Assembly (NCBI GenBank): GCA_029876055.1
Contig: CM056874.1
Span: 7,440,001 to 7,504,000, forward strand
Source of the DNA: Madurella fahalii
Lineage: Eukaryota > Ascomycota > Sordariomycetes > Sordariales
Reading direction: 5' to 3'
Length of the DNA: 64,000 nt
Positions within the stretch are counted from its first letter, which is position 1, and each line of letters begins with the position of its first letter. Below are positions 1-13,074 of this stretch, one piece after another. The translations under genes and the position numbers were made by a program. The notes under the pieces are model-generated. The model did not search any database and was not told the DNA's origin. It was given only the letters and a program-made list of their open reading frames with translations.

Positions 1-3000
1 AACTGCGGTGAGGTTGTCATTTACTACTAGTTTGGGATCACGATACCTGTTTTAGTATTTCGCCTCGTTCGTAGGAGCTCGTAATAAATGGAGATATGTT
101 GGCATTCAAGTAGGTAACTTGTGTTCAATCTCCCTTGGTTCTCTCTTTCTTACGGGTGTGTGGTAATAACCTTCACCTAGTCATCGTGTTTAGGATCCCA
201 ACTCGCTCAGCTAGTCATGTTGCTTCAGCTCCTCAGCCCAACCGGATTCTTAGGCAAGCAACTCGCGGGGTCAACATGCAACGGCTGTATGCTGACGGGT
301 CAAGTTCCAACGGGCGGCTGGCACCGTTTCTCAGGTCCATCTATCCTCGCAGCGCTTACCCCTGACCTGGTGCCTTCGGGACTTACCTCTCTGCGAGACC
401 GAACAGTGACAAAGTTGACGGCATCTGGAATTTATTCGGAAGTGAGCCAAGTCGGGGGGTGGATCTAGTTCCTGTCAACCTTCCGCTCGACTGAACTAGA
501 TGTGTCGCTGCATTGAGAGTCTTGCGATTACCTCACAAAAAGGGGTAGCCGCTAGTTACTACCTAACCTTCATTACTTCGCACACACCACTTTGCGGAAC
601 TTTTGAAGCTCCCCACGATGGACACGAGCATTACATCTGGCCCGCATGATGCCTATCAAAAGCTCAATTGATGCAGGATTAACTACTGTGCACTTGCTAG
701 GTCAAGTCGGATACTTCAATGGCCAGAATAACGACGGCCACCAACCCAAAGAAAGGATGTAATCTTGACGCAGCGCTAATGAACCTCACAGTGGCTGGTC
801 GGTGGAACCAATCGGGTGGCAGGGGAATGCAACCAACAGCTCTGAATCTCCCTCAAGCAAATGAGATGGCCAAAATCCGAAGCAGCCCTTCTTAAAGGTA
901 CCTACTCTTTCAGTTCTTGGTGCAGGTGTAGCTCCTGATGTGTTTTCCACCTCACGTTATGACGCAGTCAGCTTATTAGTGGAAGAGTACCATCAGAGGA
1001 AGCGGAACATGCGGGTAATCACGTTCCCGGTTGAATCCTTGTGCCATTGCAGATGTATATTGGTTTGCGCTCTCCGACGCGCCGACATGACAGATTCTTC
1101 AGCGTCGTTCCCTCGCAGCAATGTCCCAGCAGACGCCTGCAAGAATCGGCTGATGGGTAAGATATCGTGGGGGTGAACTCGGGGAGCGGACGGCCAAACT
1201 GGCTTACAATCGGCCGATGAGGTTCGGTTTAGGGAAAGCAGCGCGATGGCGGCGCTGCGGTGAGAATGCGAGTCTCCTGCCTTGGCAGTCCAGAGGAATC
1301 TCTGGTTGATGCGGCTGAAGGCGGATGGGAGGGGGGCGATGGCAACCGCCAGCCCAGATGGCCGCCCATTGTCCTCCCGCCTGCTGCCCTGTGGTTATTT
1401 GATTTAATTCCGGTAGCACTCGGACGACTCACCCCTGTCCTGGCATGAGCGAAGCAATAAAAGAGTCACGTTGCAGCGACGTTGTGGATGCGATGCAAAG
1501 ATGCCCCACACTTTTCGTTGTTGGCCGTCGAATCCACACGGCACACCATACCCGAGGACCTTGCCATTCTTTCTTGCGATTCTCGGTCGGCTCAGCCGGC
1601 GACGGACGGCTCTCGGATTCTGTTGCGTTGCTGGCGCTCAGATCTCGAGCCCCTGCGCAGTAAGGACGCCAGAAATGGTAGGATGCCAGTCCTGGCAACA
1701 CCGATCTTAGCGACAGTGTTGCATTCTGAACGGCTGGCAACGCTGCCAGTGGCACTTGTGCCAATGCTGCTGTGTTTATGCGATAGGAAAAAGAATTCAA
1801 CGAGACGGATGGTGAAAATAAAGTTGCAGTTGTTAGGAATCCGGAACGGAAACGACGGTACGTGTAGATCAGAGCTGATCGCCATCGGCGGATGTTTCTT
1901 GTCCTTGAGCAGATCGGGAGAGCGGCGTCGATCACCAATTCCCGGGCATGATCGCCCAGGACCTTGCAAGGCAAACAAGGCTGCCGAGACCTCGGCACCC
2001 GGCAGTGACATCCATGATCTCTGGGCTGCCGTCGAGCCTTTCTGGTCGATAACGGTTGAAACCTTGTGAATTACCTTGAATATTCGAGATGGACTACCCC
2101 ACACTTGACAACAAAGCATCAAGACCAAAAATAGGAAGTGCTCGACACATGGATGCCCTGGAGACGGGATCCTAGAAAACGGGAACATCAAATTATCGAC
2201 TCGACAGTGGGGTGCGGCCTGGAATCGTGGATCCGTCATCAGCTAGGGCCTCAGTCGGACCAGTTTCTGGGATTTGAAGCTGAAGGCACAGCAAAATTCC
2301 CTTCCCGAGTATTCTGCAACACGTGTCCAATGTTACCGACCCCATGGGGAACGCCAGACATCAAAGGTTGATAACGCAGCAGTTTTCTTCCGCGTGATGC
2401 GCCTTCATGGACGGTTCTGGGTGTGCAATTCCGAGCCCGGGAAGCAGGCAGGCGCATGCTGCAGTGTAAGGCCGGGTGGGGGGGCTGTTGGGCAACAATG
2501 CGCTAAGCCAGGCCTGTCATCTCAGCTCTCAGCGAGTCGCGCGAGAGAAGAATTCTCGAACGATGTTTGGCCAATGATGGTATTGAGCAGGCGCCAGCAC
2601 CAACCGGCAGCACCAGATTATTTGACGTTTTTAGCCCTGGGATACTTGTCACCGCTCGAGGCCAGATATTTTTTGTTTGCTATCAGATGATTCAGATTGC
2701 TCTCGCCTTACCCCCTCCCTGGCGATTTTGATAGCGAGCCCCGTCCGATAACCTCCATGGCGCCGTCCCAACAGCAAGGGTCAATCTTCAATAGCCCCAG
2801 AGCCTAGCGATCTGGGATTCTTGGCAACAGCAATAAAGGTCGAACGAGAAAGAATCAGGCCAACCCGAGAGACGCGTGTAAATATCCTTTGTAGTCAGGC
2901 GACGCCAGCGAGTCGTGACTCTTGACCGTCGGTGAGAGGCGCGCAGAGGAATGTAACCATCATGACAAAACTGCCTGCCCTTCGAGGCTCGATGGCGCTC

Positions 3001-4015
3001 TGGCCTCGTATTGATCCTGACCCACGCAGCCACGGAACTGGCGTCACACAAAATGCATTTGCACCCGCATTTATCGGGCAGCCAGCCAAGAACGGATCCG
3101 CCCAATGCCTGCAGGGTTCGCTCGGGGTCCTGGGCATGGCAGAGGGGCGAGTCCAGGAGCTGATCTGGACTTGCCTCTTGGCAGCTAATCTCCACATCAG
3201 CTTGCTGGCGTTCAGCCCGCTTACACAGGACAAATCGGCGCCATCCTGACAAGGGGATAGGGTAGAGCAACAGGCACTCGTCACAAGCCGTTCCTGCGTC
3301 CCGCCCGGGCAGCTCAGGGGCGCCAGCTTCGCGACAAAAATCCTCGCCAGAGTGGTGTTTGTAGTCATTTCCGGCGACACCGTTCTACGGCGATAGTTAG
3401 GCGCCAGGCGAGATTTACCAACGTTCGAACCAGTGCGCCCTCGACAGGGCGGCTGTTGCTGCCGCCAGAGATTACAACTGCGGATTTGACGTGGTATGTG
3501 CAGTACAAATACAGCACCTACAGCACATACGAGCAGTACCTCCACGGCGCGCTGCACGCTCTGCACGCTCTGCAGTCCGAGGTATGCCGTGCAGGACCCC
3601 TGTTGCACTCACCCTCCCTATCCAAAATTTCTCTCCACCGTTCTCGCTTCTTCTCTTGGCCAGGCCATTCTGCGCCATGGCTTGGGCCACTCGCATGTCT
3701 CTGGGGTTGCTAGCCCGGTGGGGCTCCCCTGTCCTACCCCCTGCTGGCCCCGTTCCCAGCGAACAGGAACTCGGTGGTGTTGTTCGTGTTCCTTGTGTAC
3801 GGACGCAGCAACCCAGCTCGCACAATGCACCACACCACGGGCTCGGCACGATGGACCCGCCTCATCGTTGGCATTATATAGTATAGAGATGTGACCCCCC
3901 GCATCCTGCCTTCGTCCTTTGCTTTACCTGTGGTTGTTCTAACCCTGTCACTCGTTTCTTGTGTGTCCCTGTCTTTGGTGTTGGCGTCCTCTCCTAGGGC
4001 GCGCAAATCTTCACC
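1..4015. other. Intergenic region upstream of the copper radical oxidase
   Basis: I see no credible gene here. Open frames are short (up to 237 codons), overlap on both strands, and show no domain or splice-linked continuation. Base composition is mixed with no obvious transposon ends. A short tandem repeat of a CTGCACGCT unit sits near 3550. The last 500 bases are probably the promoter and 5' leader of the downstream oxidase gene. Confidence 0.6.
3873..3886 (+). promoter_or_regulatory. Candidate TATA element of the WSC oxidase gene
   Basis: An ATTATATAGTATAG run lies about 130 bases before the proposed ATG at 4016, followed by a pyrimidine-rich leader. This is a plausible distance for a fungal core promoter. 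It is position and composition evidence only; no transcription start was mapped. Confidence 0.35.
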
Positions 4016-7000
4016 ATGAGGGCCTCACCTGCAAAGACGTTGTTTTCGTCGCTTCTCTTGTCTTCGGTAAGCTCCCTTGCCTTCACGAATCGCTAACACC
4101 CCCACCCCAACCCCCCCCCCCCCCCGGGGGAATCCGTTCAACTGAGTACCATTCATCAAATTGGTAAGGCAAAGATTGCTGACATACTTACTAGTTCCCC
4201 CTTTCGTTTGCCCAGCTTTCCGTGCCCACAGAGCTGCCTGACGGGTGGGAATATGAAGGATGCTACACCGATGTGCCTGGCCGGACGCTGACCGGGGCCT
4301 CATACGCCGACGGTGAGGCTATGACAAATGAGGCCTGCACGGCCTTCTGCTCCTCGCGCGGTTTCCAATATGCCGGGACCGAGTACTCGGTAGAATGCTT
4401 CTGCGGGAACAGCATTTCCGCAGAGTCCGAGCAGGTCGCCGACGCTGTCTGCAGCATGGCCTGTTCAGGAGACGCCACTCAGCCTTGCGGTGCCGGCGGC
4501 AGGCTCTCGCTTTTCCACACGAGTGCCGTTGTCGGACCGCAACCGAACCCCGGTGTTAACGGCTTCTTCCACATGGGGTGCTACTCGGAGGGAACGACCG
4601 GGCGGGCTCTCACACATGCTGTCGGCAGCATCCCCGGCGCGGAGCTGACGGTTGATCTGTGTACCGCTGCTTGCCTTGAGGACAACTATGTCCTTGCCGG
4701 TGTCGAGTTCGGCGGAGAGTGCTGTAAGTGGTGCAGAGATGTTTTCGGATAAGGCCGGCGAGCTGACCATGCAACAGTCTGCGGTAACACTATCGCCAAC
4801 GGCGGCGCCCCGGCTACCAGTGGCTGCTCCATGGTTTGCAATGGCAATAGCAGCGAAATCTGCGGCGGCCCCAGTCGTCTTAATGTGTACAACTATCAGA
4901 ACCAGTACGATCCAACGGCAACCTCGACCCAAGCGTAAGGATTTCCCCAAAGTGCTATAAGGTTGGCTCAACAACTGACAGGACGCAGAGCGCCCACCAG
5001 CACCACGCCCGTCGTCAGCCGGGCCGGCCCAGCCCAGCCCACTGCTGTCGGTGACTACCTCTGGCATGGATGCCGGACCGAGGGCACCGGCGGTCGCGCC
5101 CTGAGCGGGGCGACGTTTGCCTCCGATGACATGACCCTCGAGGCCTGCCAGAGCTTCTGCTCCGCCTTTACGTACTTCGGCACCGAGTATGCCCGCGAAT
5201 GCTATTGCGGGAACGGCTTCAATACCGGCTCCGTTCTCGCCCCGGATTCCGACTGCAGCTTTGCTTGCTCGGGCGATCCCGACCAGTATTGCGGCGCCGG
5301 CAATCGTCTGTCTGTCTATGCCAGGAATGGCACCGCGCCGCCAAGCTCGACCTCGGCCTCCGGCCCTTCAACCACCTCGCCGCCGCCCGTCGTTACCGGT
5401 GTTCCCGAGGGATGGAGCTACCACGGATGCTGGATTGACGGGCGACAGGGACGTATTCTTCCGCACCAAATTCCCGACAGCCAGACAAACAGCCCTGCCG
5501 TCTGTGCCAACGCTTGCGCCGGTGCGGGGTATAGCATCTCGGGCACTCAGTTTGCCGTACAGTGCTTCTGCGGCAATGCCATCTACAATGGTGGTGAGCA
5601 GACGGCCGATTCGGATTGCAGTACCCCTTGCCCCGGCGACCCCACCCAGAAGTGCGGCGCCGGTGACCGTATGAGCATTGTTTCCAACGGGACCCCCGAG
5701 ATGTATGCTCCCCCGGCTCCGCAGCCCGAAGTCGGCGATTGGACTTATCAGGGCTGTGTCGAGGATAACATCGAAGACAAGCGCACTTTTTACTGGCAGC
5801 TCTTTTTCCCCGGCACCATGACGCCAAAGATGTGCCTTGATCGGTGCGCCGAGTTCGGCTACCATGCTGCTGGTCTCGAGTACGGTGAGGAGTGCTACTG
5901 CGGCGACCCGGCCAACATTGCTACGCGCGGCGCCACCTTCCGTCCCGAGTCCGAATGCGGCATTCCTTGCGTTGGTAATGCGTCGGCCATCTGCGGTGGT
6001 CTCAGCCGCCTCACCACGTACTTCTGGACCGGTGAACCGTTTTACTCTTGGGATTTCCCTCAGGATTACCACGCCGGCCAGTACCAATTCCTCGTCGACG
6101 GCGTGAACATCCCACTCATCACCCAGGAGACCGTCACCGGCAAGGTGTCGTTCATCTCCAAGGGAGCAACTGGCCCGGGCAACGAGACGGGTGTCTACGA
6201 GCTAGATCTCGCCACGTTGACCTTCCGTGAACTCCACATCAAGACGGACGTCTTCTGCGCGGCCGGCGTGACCCTGCCCGACAAGGCCGGTCGTCAGCTG
6301 AACGTTGGTGGCTGGGCCGGCGACGCTACGTACGGCACTCGCGTCTACTGGCCCGATGGCTCGCCCGGCGTGCCCGGAACCCACGATTGGGAGGAAAACG
6401 TCAATGTCCTTAAGCTCCAAGCCGGCCGCTGGTACCCTAGTGCCATGGTCATGGCCAACGGTTCCATCATGGTCATTGGTGGCTCGATTGGGTCCAATGA
6501 TGCCGCTACTCCCTCGATCGAGGTTCTGCCCTACACCGGACAGGCTCCGCTCTACATGGACTGGCTTGACCGCACCCACCCGAACAACCTGTACCCGTTC
6601 ATTTGCGTCTTGCCTGGCGGTGGCATTTTTGTCCAGTACTGGAACGAGGCCAGAATCCTTGACCCCGTCACGTTTAACACCATCCAAACCCTCCCCAACG
6701 CCCCTGGTGCCGTCAACGACGACAAGGGTGGCCGCACGTACCCTCTCGAGGGCGCGGCTGTCCTGCTGCCTCAGAAGTACCCGTACAGTGATCCCCTCGG
6801 TGTCCTCATCTGCGGTGGTTCCACCGAAGGCCCCGGCAACGCTATCGACAACTGCGTCTCCATCTACCCTGAGGCAGCCAACCCAGAGTGGAAGATTGAG
6901 CGCATGCCGTCGTTCCGCGTCATGTCTTGCATGGCTCCTCTGCCGGACGGCACGTATCTCATCGCAAACGGTGCTCACCACGGTGTGGCCGGCTTCGGTC

Positions 7001-7587
7001 TCGGCGTGGGTCCCAACCTCAATGCGCTCCTCTACGACCCCGAGAAGCCGCTGGGCCATCGCATCACCGTCATGGCCAACACCACCATTGCGCGGATGTA
7101 CCACAGCGAGGCCATCACCCTGCTCGACGGCCGCGTCCTCATTTCCGGCTCTAACCCCGAGGACGGTGTCAACCCCGAGGAGTACCGCGTCGAGGTGTTC
7201 CTGCCGCCTTACCTCCTCAGCGGCCAGCCGCGCCCGACCTTTAACCTCCCTAACAAGGACTGGGCTTGGGGCCAGGCCAACATCCCCTTCACCCTGGGAT
7301 CGCCCGCCCAAAACGGCGCCATCACGGTTACGATGCTCGGTTCGGTCGCGAGCACGCACGGCAACTCGATGGGCGCCCGCACCATCATGCCGCGGGTGTC
7401 GTGCCAAGGTACATCGTGCACGGTCGACGCGCCAACGACGGCCAACATTGCACCGCCCGGATGGTACCAGTTCTTCGTGCTCGACGGCGGCATCCCTGCC
7501 GTGGGCGTGTACGTCCGGATCGGTGGCGACCCGGGCCAGATTGGTAACTGGCCGCAGCATCCCGACTTTACGACGCCGGGTATCTGA
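4016..7587 (+). CDS. Secreted copper radical oxidase (glyoxal/galactose oxidase-like, AA5) with five WSC domains
   Basis: Proposed exons are 4016-4066, 4216-4723, 4778-4934 and 4989-7587, giving 1104 residues. The start at 4016 gives a signal-like MRASPAKTLFSSLLLSS that splices in frame to the first WSC domain. Five Cys-rich WSC domains follow, at about residues 25-115, 132-235, 261-355, 377-470 and 488-585. Each has a GC-(Y/W/R/V) start, an ECxCG core and a late CG(A/G) motif. From about 610 to the end is a glyoxal-oxidase beta-propeller plus C-terminal domain. Likely copper and radical ligands are Cys662, Tyr721 (in GRWYP), Tyr943-His944 (in RMYHSEA) and His1029 (in STHGNS). The family oxidises aldehydes or alcohols to produce H2O2; WSC domains are thought to bind wall glucans or similar glycans. 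So a wall- or substrate-attached peroxide source is likely, but the substrate is unknown. Intron 1 holds a C15 tract. Confidence 0.92.
4111..4125. repeat. C15 homopolymer in intron 1 of the oxidase gene
   Basis: Fifteen consecutive C followed by five G, between two C-rich stretches, inside the 149-nt first intron. It is prone to length error in sequencing but does not affect coding sequence. Confidence 0.9.
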
Positions 7588-9413
7588 GGAGATTGGGATT
7601 TACGTCTGATGTCTCTCATTCAGATGTTTTCTTTCAGGTTTCCATTGACGGGCACAATGCAGTTCAAGCTTTAATGTCGAGTCTACTATACATCTCAATA
7701 CATATCTCTTAATTTCTTTTGACCTTGCTTATCTACATTGTCATCGGGTAGTTGTCATTGTCATCTAACAAGCTGGTAAGGTGGGAGGAACCGATGGGAT
7801 GGTTTGACATCAGAATACGCATTCTCATGGGCTGGCACTGCAGTAAAGGGCATCAAAAAGAAGGATGGTGCTACACTTGCCAGTGACAGGTGGCATAGGC
7901 ATAGCCTCGGATCAACTGAAGCACTTAATTATTTCCCCTGATAAGTTTGTAGTGTTTGGCACATGGGTAAAATGAAATAGATGACTATCCACATCTCCTA
8001 TATTCAATCCCGTTAGGCTGTGCCTCCGCTACTCTCCTACTTCTTACGACCCAGCTCACTTACTTTTTGAGTTATCGCTCCTTTCCTTAACTTGCGTTTC
8101 CTATTATCTCATGCTACTGTTTCATATTCCGGAAGAAGAATGCCTCCCGCTCTTGTTTCAGAAGTCGAACAGGTACAGGTTGAGACGAAGTATTCCACCT
8201 CTGCCATCCGTACCAGTGGCGGTTAGCCACAGCGCCTACCTAAGCAAGGCGCTACCATTCCGCAACATCCATGTACTGCCAATGTGGGTTGTCGGGTCGC
8301 AAGAACACCGTCCTCGGCCCTCCATTGTAATACTACAACGCACGGCAGGGCTTAGCCGTGGCAGGGTCGCGTAACATCAGGGAATCCTGCAAAACCCAGT
8401 AGACTGACACAACGTCTCTGACAAGAACTAGGACGCACGCGAAGACCAATAAATAAATAAATAAAAAGAAGAATAAAAAAAAAGCATAAAAAAATCAACA
8501 CCTCTCTAGAGAACCATTAAAGAACGACTCTCGAGCCAGAATTCGCCTCATGCTAACCGCGGACCGTTCCAGGGGAATAACATTCGCTCTCCACCGTACG
8601 AGCCAGTGGGAAAGCGAACATCAACATCGACATCAACATCGACAATTGCATTCGAATCCACCAACTTTGCTCCTATTTTGTATGCGTCAGATAAAAAACA
8701 AACCCACAAGTAGGCTTCCATGGCCACGATAGAAAGAAAGCGGCACGCACTGACCAATCATTTTCATCTCCCTCTCGTTCTCAAAGGGGGAGGTGTTATG
8801 AGAGCGGTCGGCTTCTATACTATGAGTTGCCAGACACCGACCAACCAACCAAAAGTAGAAGAAGGGAAAATGGGCGTTGCCTGTGGCAACATGGCTTCCA
8901 TTTCCGTGCTTGCCAAGGTCGAATGCTGACAAAGCATCCAACACAAAGCCTGCACAACATCGCCGCAGTTTGATGTCATGATACTTGCGCCCCACATGGC
9001 GGGGCCTTCACCGCCTGACCAGCCCAAAACTCCTCCACGAAAAAAAGACATGTTCTCAAGTGGCGCTTTGCGTGTCAGGAGGGCCAGTGTTATGAAGTGA
9101 TGAGACTGTGTCTCGTATTGATCTACCTAGCACTGCGATAGCAGTAATGTTTGAGATCTAGCTCCATAGGTTATTTGGTTGAGGTCGGTTCTGGGGTCAA
9201 CCAAAACGTCAAGAAAAGATATTGGCCGCCGCTCTCCCATTCATCATCAAAAATTCCCCAATCGACCTTCCCTCTGCGTATTCCCTGATTCCCGTCCCAA
9301 ATGCCCTGTATTGCCATCTGTGCGTCGGAAGATGCTCTTATCCTTTCATAACGGGCATTACCATCCTGAACCACTCATCGACGTACGTAACGAGCGGGGT
9401 GCTTTCAAGACGC
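7588..9413. other. Convergent intergenic region with simple repeats
   Basis: It lies between the 3' ends of the oxidase (+) and Ran (-). Open frames are at most about 100 codons and unconvincing. It contains an A-rich AAATAAATA-type tract near 8448-8490 and an ACATCA/ACATCG repeat near 8620-8645. I see no gene. Confidence 0.6.
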
Positions 9414-10339
9414 TCAGAGGTCATCCTCGTCGTCGGGAAGGGGCTCGTTGGCAGCTGCCTGGATCTCGGCCTCGTACTGCGCAAGAAGGTTCTTGTCTAC
9501 CGTCACCTCGGCCGGCGCCAGGGCAGGGGCAGCGACGAATTCCTAGCAGCGTTGTTAGTCTTAGCCTTGATAGGGGGTTCCGAGATCAGCGCGTGGCAGC
9601 ATACCAGAGCAGCATTGCCGACGAGCTTGCGCGCCAGCCAGAGGAACGGCTTCTCGAAATTATAATTCGACTTGGCCGAAATGTCGTAGTACTGGAGGTT
9701 CTTTTTTCTATGGAAGGTAATGGTCTTGGCCTTCACCTTACGCTCCTTGACGTCGACCTTGTTACCACAGAGAACGATGGGGATGTTCTCGCAGACACGG
9801 GTAAGATCGCCTGGTTGCGCCGTTAGCATGCCTGTCATTGCCCACTTTCCCCGTCATGTACGTACGGTGCCAGTTGGGAACGTTCTTGTAGGTAATGCGG
9901 GATGTGACATCGAACATGATGATGCCGCACTGGCCATTAATGTAGTAGCCGTCACGCAGACCGCCAAACTTTTCCTGGCCCGCAGTGTCCCAGACGTCGA
10001 ACTGAATCTGGCCGAAGTTCTGGACATTTTGTGTTAGATGACGCTCCCTGGCAAAAGGGACGGAGCGGCGCAACTTACGGTTGTGAAGCCAAGAGGGTGG
10101 ACCTCAACACCGAGTGTAGCCATGTACTTCTTCTCAAACTCCCCAGTCAAGTGGCGCTTGACAAAGGTGGTCTAACCACGAAACATAACCATTGTCAGCA
10201 ACCTGGTCCGTTCGTAACCCCGCAGTCGGCGTCGGTCGAGATAAGGAGGAACGTGTCGCGGCAGCGAACTCACCTTTCCGGTACCGCCATCACCGACAAG
10301 GACCAGCTTGAAGGTCGGAATTGAGACCGTCTGAGCCAT
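9414..10339 (-). CDS. gsp1: Ran GTPase (Gsp1-like)
   Basis: Exons on the minus strand are 10274-10339, 10079-10171, 9866-10019, 9605-9810 and 9414-9542, giving 215 residues, the usual Ran length. All four introns are GT...AG. Visible motifs in order: P-loop GDGGTGK at the first exon junction; a switch I region around GVEVHPLGF; switch II DTAGQEKFGGLRDGYY; base-recognition NKVD; SAKSNYNFEKPF; and the acidic C-terminal DEDDL tail typical of Ran rather than Rab or Rho. Ran drives karyopherin-mediated nuclear import and export and helps organise the spindle. The start is the ATG giving MAQTVSIPTFKLVLVGDG. It is single-copy housekeeping in fungi; nothing odd was seen. Confidence 0.97.
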
Positions 10340-11115
10340 GATGTGTGGATGTGTGTCGATTAGGAGAGAAGAAGGAAGACGCAAGTCTAGGATGCCAAGG
10401 TTAGTTTCGCAAAAGCGATGGAGGGGCTTTCGTTGATGGCGGGGTACAGAAATTTCCTGATAAAAGCGACTCGGCAATGGGGAGCAAAGCATACCTTTTA
10501 TTTGTGGATGTTATATGGGAAAGGGTGGTAGTGGTCGGGTTGCAAGAATGAGTGGCGCCCGGAAGTGATGTTGTTTTCGAAAGGCAGCTCTTGGAACCTC
10601 AGCAGCCTTGACGAAAAACTCGTTGGGCGGCGGGGTGATGGGTGCACGTGACACTGATGGTCTGTGCGCAAGGTGGGAGTTGGACGGCCTAAAGCTGATT
10701 CAAATGGAACCTTCGCTTCCAAGTCTTGCCTGGGCTGACCATTTCCGACGGCGTAATGCGAAGTGCTTCTTCAAGGCATACATGCAAGATACGGCATCTT
10801 GATTCCAGCGTCTCGACTATCTGGATCGGGCCGGTCGACAACCATCCCCTGTCTAGGTGTCGCAGCTTTACTCCTGTTGACTCTCCTACCAGCTGTACAG
10901 TGTCTTGGTTGTCCAGGCAGGCTTCATCGCCGGTCTGGGGTGCCTAATCCTATGGCAATGCAGCCCGAGCACATGCTGGCTTTGGGCTATGGTGGGGGGG
11001 GCCACCTCAGGTCTCCGGTTTAGGGCCCAAGGAGCCAGAGCCCAATCAACCCTAGTTCTATTCTGCTCGCCCGTAATCCCCCCGGCTTGTAAGGCTTCCG
11101 CTACTCGAGCCAGCA
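10340..11115. other. Ran upstream region and Nas2 3' flank
   Basis: Both flanking genes are on the minus strand, so this holds the Ran promoter and leader and the Nas2 3' end. Pyrimidine-rich minus-strand sequence near 10500-10600 may be Ran 5' leader, possibly with a leader intron. No coding sequence recognised. Confidence 0.55.
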
Positions 11116-11989
11116 TCACAGCGGCAGAATATGGCATCCAAGTAAGCCTCTACCGCCCCAATCGCGCCGCGGTGTCAATGTCAGCCGGAGCTCCTGGGGC
11201 CGAGAGACCCCGCTAGTTCGCGACACCCTCACGAGGATGTTTTGCTACAAGGCAGTCAGCCTCTTGCTCAACGTGCATGTACCGCCGTTGAGAGGCTAGA
11301 GACGGCAAAACGCTGCTACTTACCCCTTCGTTGCCTTGGACACATTCAGCCACCTTTTTGAGACTGTCATGGTTCTCGTGGTTGACGTAGCCAAAGTTTC
11401 GGATAAGGTCGCCGGGCTTGAGACCAGCGGTAGCCGCCGGACTGTTCTCGACCACAGTATTAACCTTGGCAAAGGGTTGTTCTAACGTCTCGGGCACGGC
11501 GTCTCTCGGCATCGAAGTATCGACGTTTACAGGATCCATGGCTTCGCTGTCGCCATCTTCGAGGCTGGCAAAGTGCTCATGGAGGCGCTTCTCGATGACA
11601 GCCATCAAATCTTTCCAGTCATTTCGGAGATGGATGATGCGCGCTCTGGTAGTACGAACTGCAGTGGTCAGCCGGTCTGCTCCACCGCGCTCGGCAACGC
11701 TGCTCTCATACTCTGGGCCACATCAATGTCGGCTCGGGGAAATCCATCGCGGGTGAGGAGGCTCGTGTTCATGTCAACGCCATGCTGTGGGCCTCTGTCA
11801 GCAGATCGTCTCGGTAGCGGCGTTGCGATGACGGACCGAGTCGAGCACGCCGCCGAGAGCCTTAAGCTCCGCTTCTATGTTGTCCTTCTTGCGCTGGAGC
11901 TCGGCGATGGAGAGTTGGGCTGCGTTTCCGTTTGCGAGGGGAGTCGTGGTGGGCCCCGAAGGGATGGTGGGCGCGTGGAGATTGCTCAT
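11116..11989 (-). CDS. nas2: 26S proteasome assembly chaperone Nas2 (PSMD9/p27), PDZ protein
   Basis: Exons on the minus strand are 11837-11989, 11712-11784, 11324-11658 and 11116-11244, giving 229 residues. The N-terminus MSNLHAPTIPSGPTT leads into a coiled-coil with KKDNIEAELKALGGVL, then HGVDMNTSLLTRDGFPRADI, the family signature. The PDZ domain covers about residues 120-205 (NSPAATAGLKPGDLI). The C-terminus TPRRDWGGRGLLGCHILPL is near-invariant for this family. Nas2 binds Rpt5 during assembly of the proteasome base. Joining exon 3 to exon 4 is required to recover the conserved C-terminus; reading through ends in an unrelated tail. A further in-frame ATG lies 9 bases upstream (11998), in a weaker context. 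The first donor is GTCCGT, a weak consensus. Confidence 0.93.
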
Positions 11990-13074
11990 GTTTAGCATCA
12001 AGCCCCTTCCGGAATCGAATGGGCGCGGGGTTCATCGTCTTTGAGACCGAGACACGCGCTGCAGGCGACGATCGAGCCTCAAAGGTTCAACGAGGTTTCG
12101 TCAATCAGCGTGCTACATATGACGCGTTCAGCGGGACCTCTCTTACCTCTTGGAATGCAAGGCGCGGGGTAGCAGCCCGAGTGCTTGCAGTTTCTCAGCC
12201 AATGGCGGGGTCTTCGCCCAATGGGTCGTCCCGTTCCGGTGGGACAGCCACCTCAGGGCCCGATGGATACCGGCAGCCTTTCCGGTCCCACTAATAAAGT
12301 TACAGCGACCCAGTTGCTTCTTCTGATCAGTTTTGCAGTCACGGACTTCGATGCAAGCTTTGCTTTTTTGACTTGACTCCGTTGGGAGCGCAGCAGGCCC
12401 ATCCCGGCTTTGCCTAGCATATGCTTACAAAGTAGCGTGCTACTGCCGATCTATATTTTGCAATGCTTTTCTCTCTTTTATCTTTCCCTCTTCCACGCCT
12501 TTTCCCGGCAACCCCGAACTGAAATCGGCGGCGTTGGGTTGTTATCGATGGCGATCATCGTCGCCTTGACCGGGATCGGAAAGGGCTCGGCCCAGGAAAC
12601 AGACCCGGCACCCGTGCCTGCAGCGGGCGTCGTGTGCTAGCAGATCTGCTTTGGTGACTTTTCCCATGCTAGAAGACGCTCGTTTGGACATTTCCGCTCG
12701 CCTCATGATGGATGGTGCCCAATTGTGTCCGAATCTGGTCGGACAGCGAACGTGGCTGGGTGCGAGCAATCGTGGCAGCCGGGACGATGCTCCAATCAGG
12801 CGGGCCTCCTCGCTGCGTTCGCTGCCAGCGCGCTGCTCCGATATGCCGGACAAGCCTTCGTCACCGAGCGGCGTAGCTGGTCGTGGCTGCCGTCGACGTA
12901 CGTTTTTCATGGCAATGACCCAATCCGGCCTTTTTGTAGGCCCAAAGCTCCCGGACATGGATGTCGTTCAGCTCCTTCCGCGCGCATGGACAACATGGTG
13001 CCTCATAGTAGCTCAGGGCATCGGTATTTCCTGCGTCATCTTCCTCTCTAGCCCTCGCCTGGACTCCCCACCAA
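11990..13074. other. Divergent intergenic region between Nas2 and the Rho-GEF
   Basis: It should contain promoters of both genes. Open frames up to about 205 codons on the plus strand (12651-13268) overlap the start of the GEF in another frame and look like chance frames. No gene recognised; part may be GEF 5' leader. Confidence 0.5.

Noticed and set aside
6202..7609. Two long open frames (452 codons on minus, 434 codons on plus) over the oxidase domain
   Set aside because: They lie wholly within the conserved oxidase exon. Their Arg/Thr/Ser/Val-rich composition is the shadow expected from GC-rich third positions, with no domain of their own.
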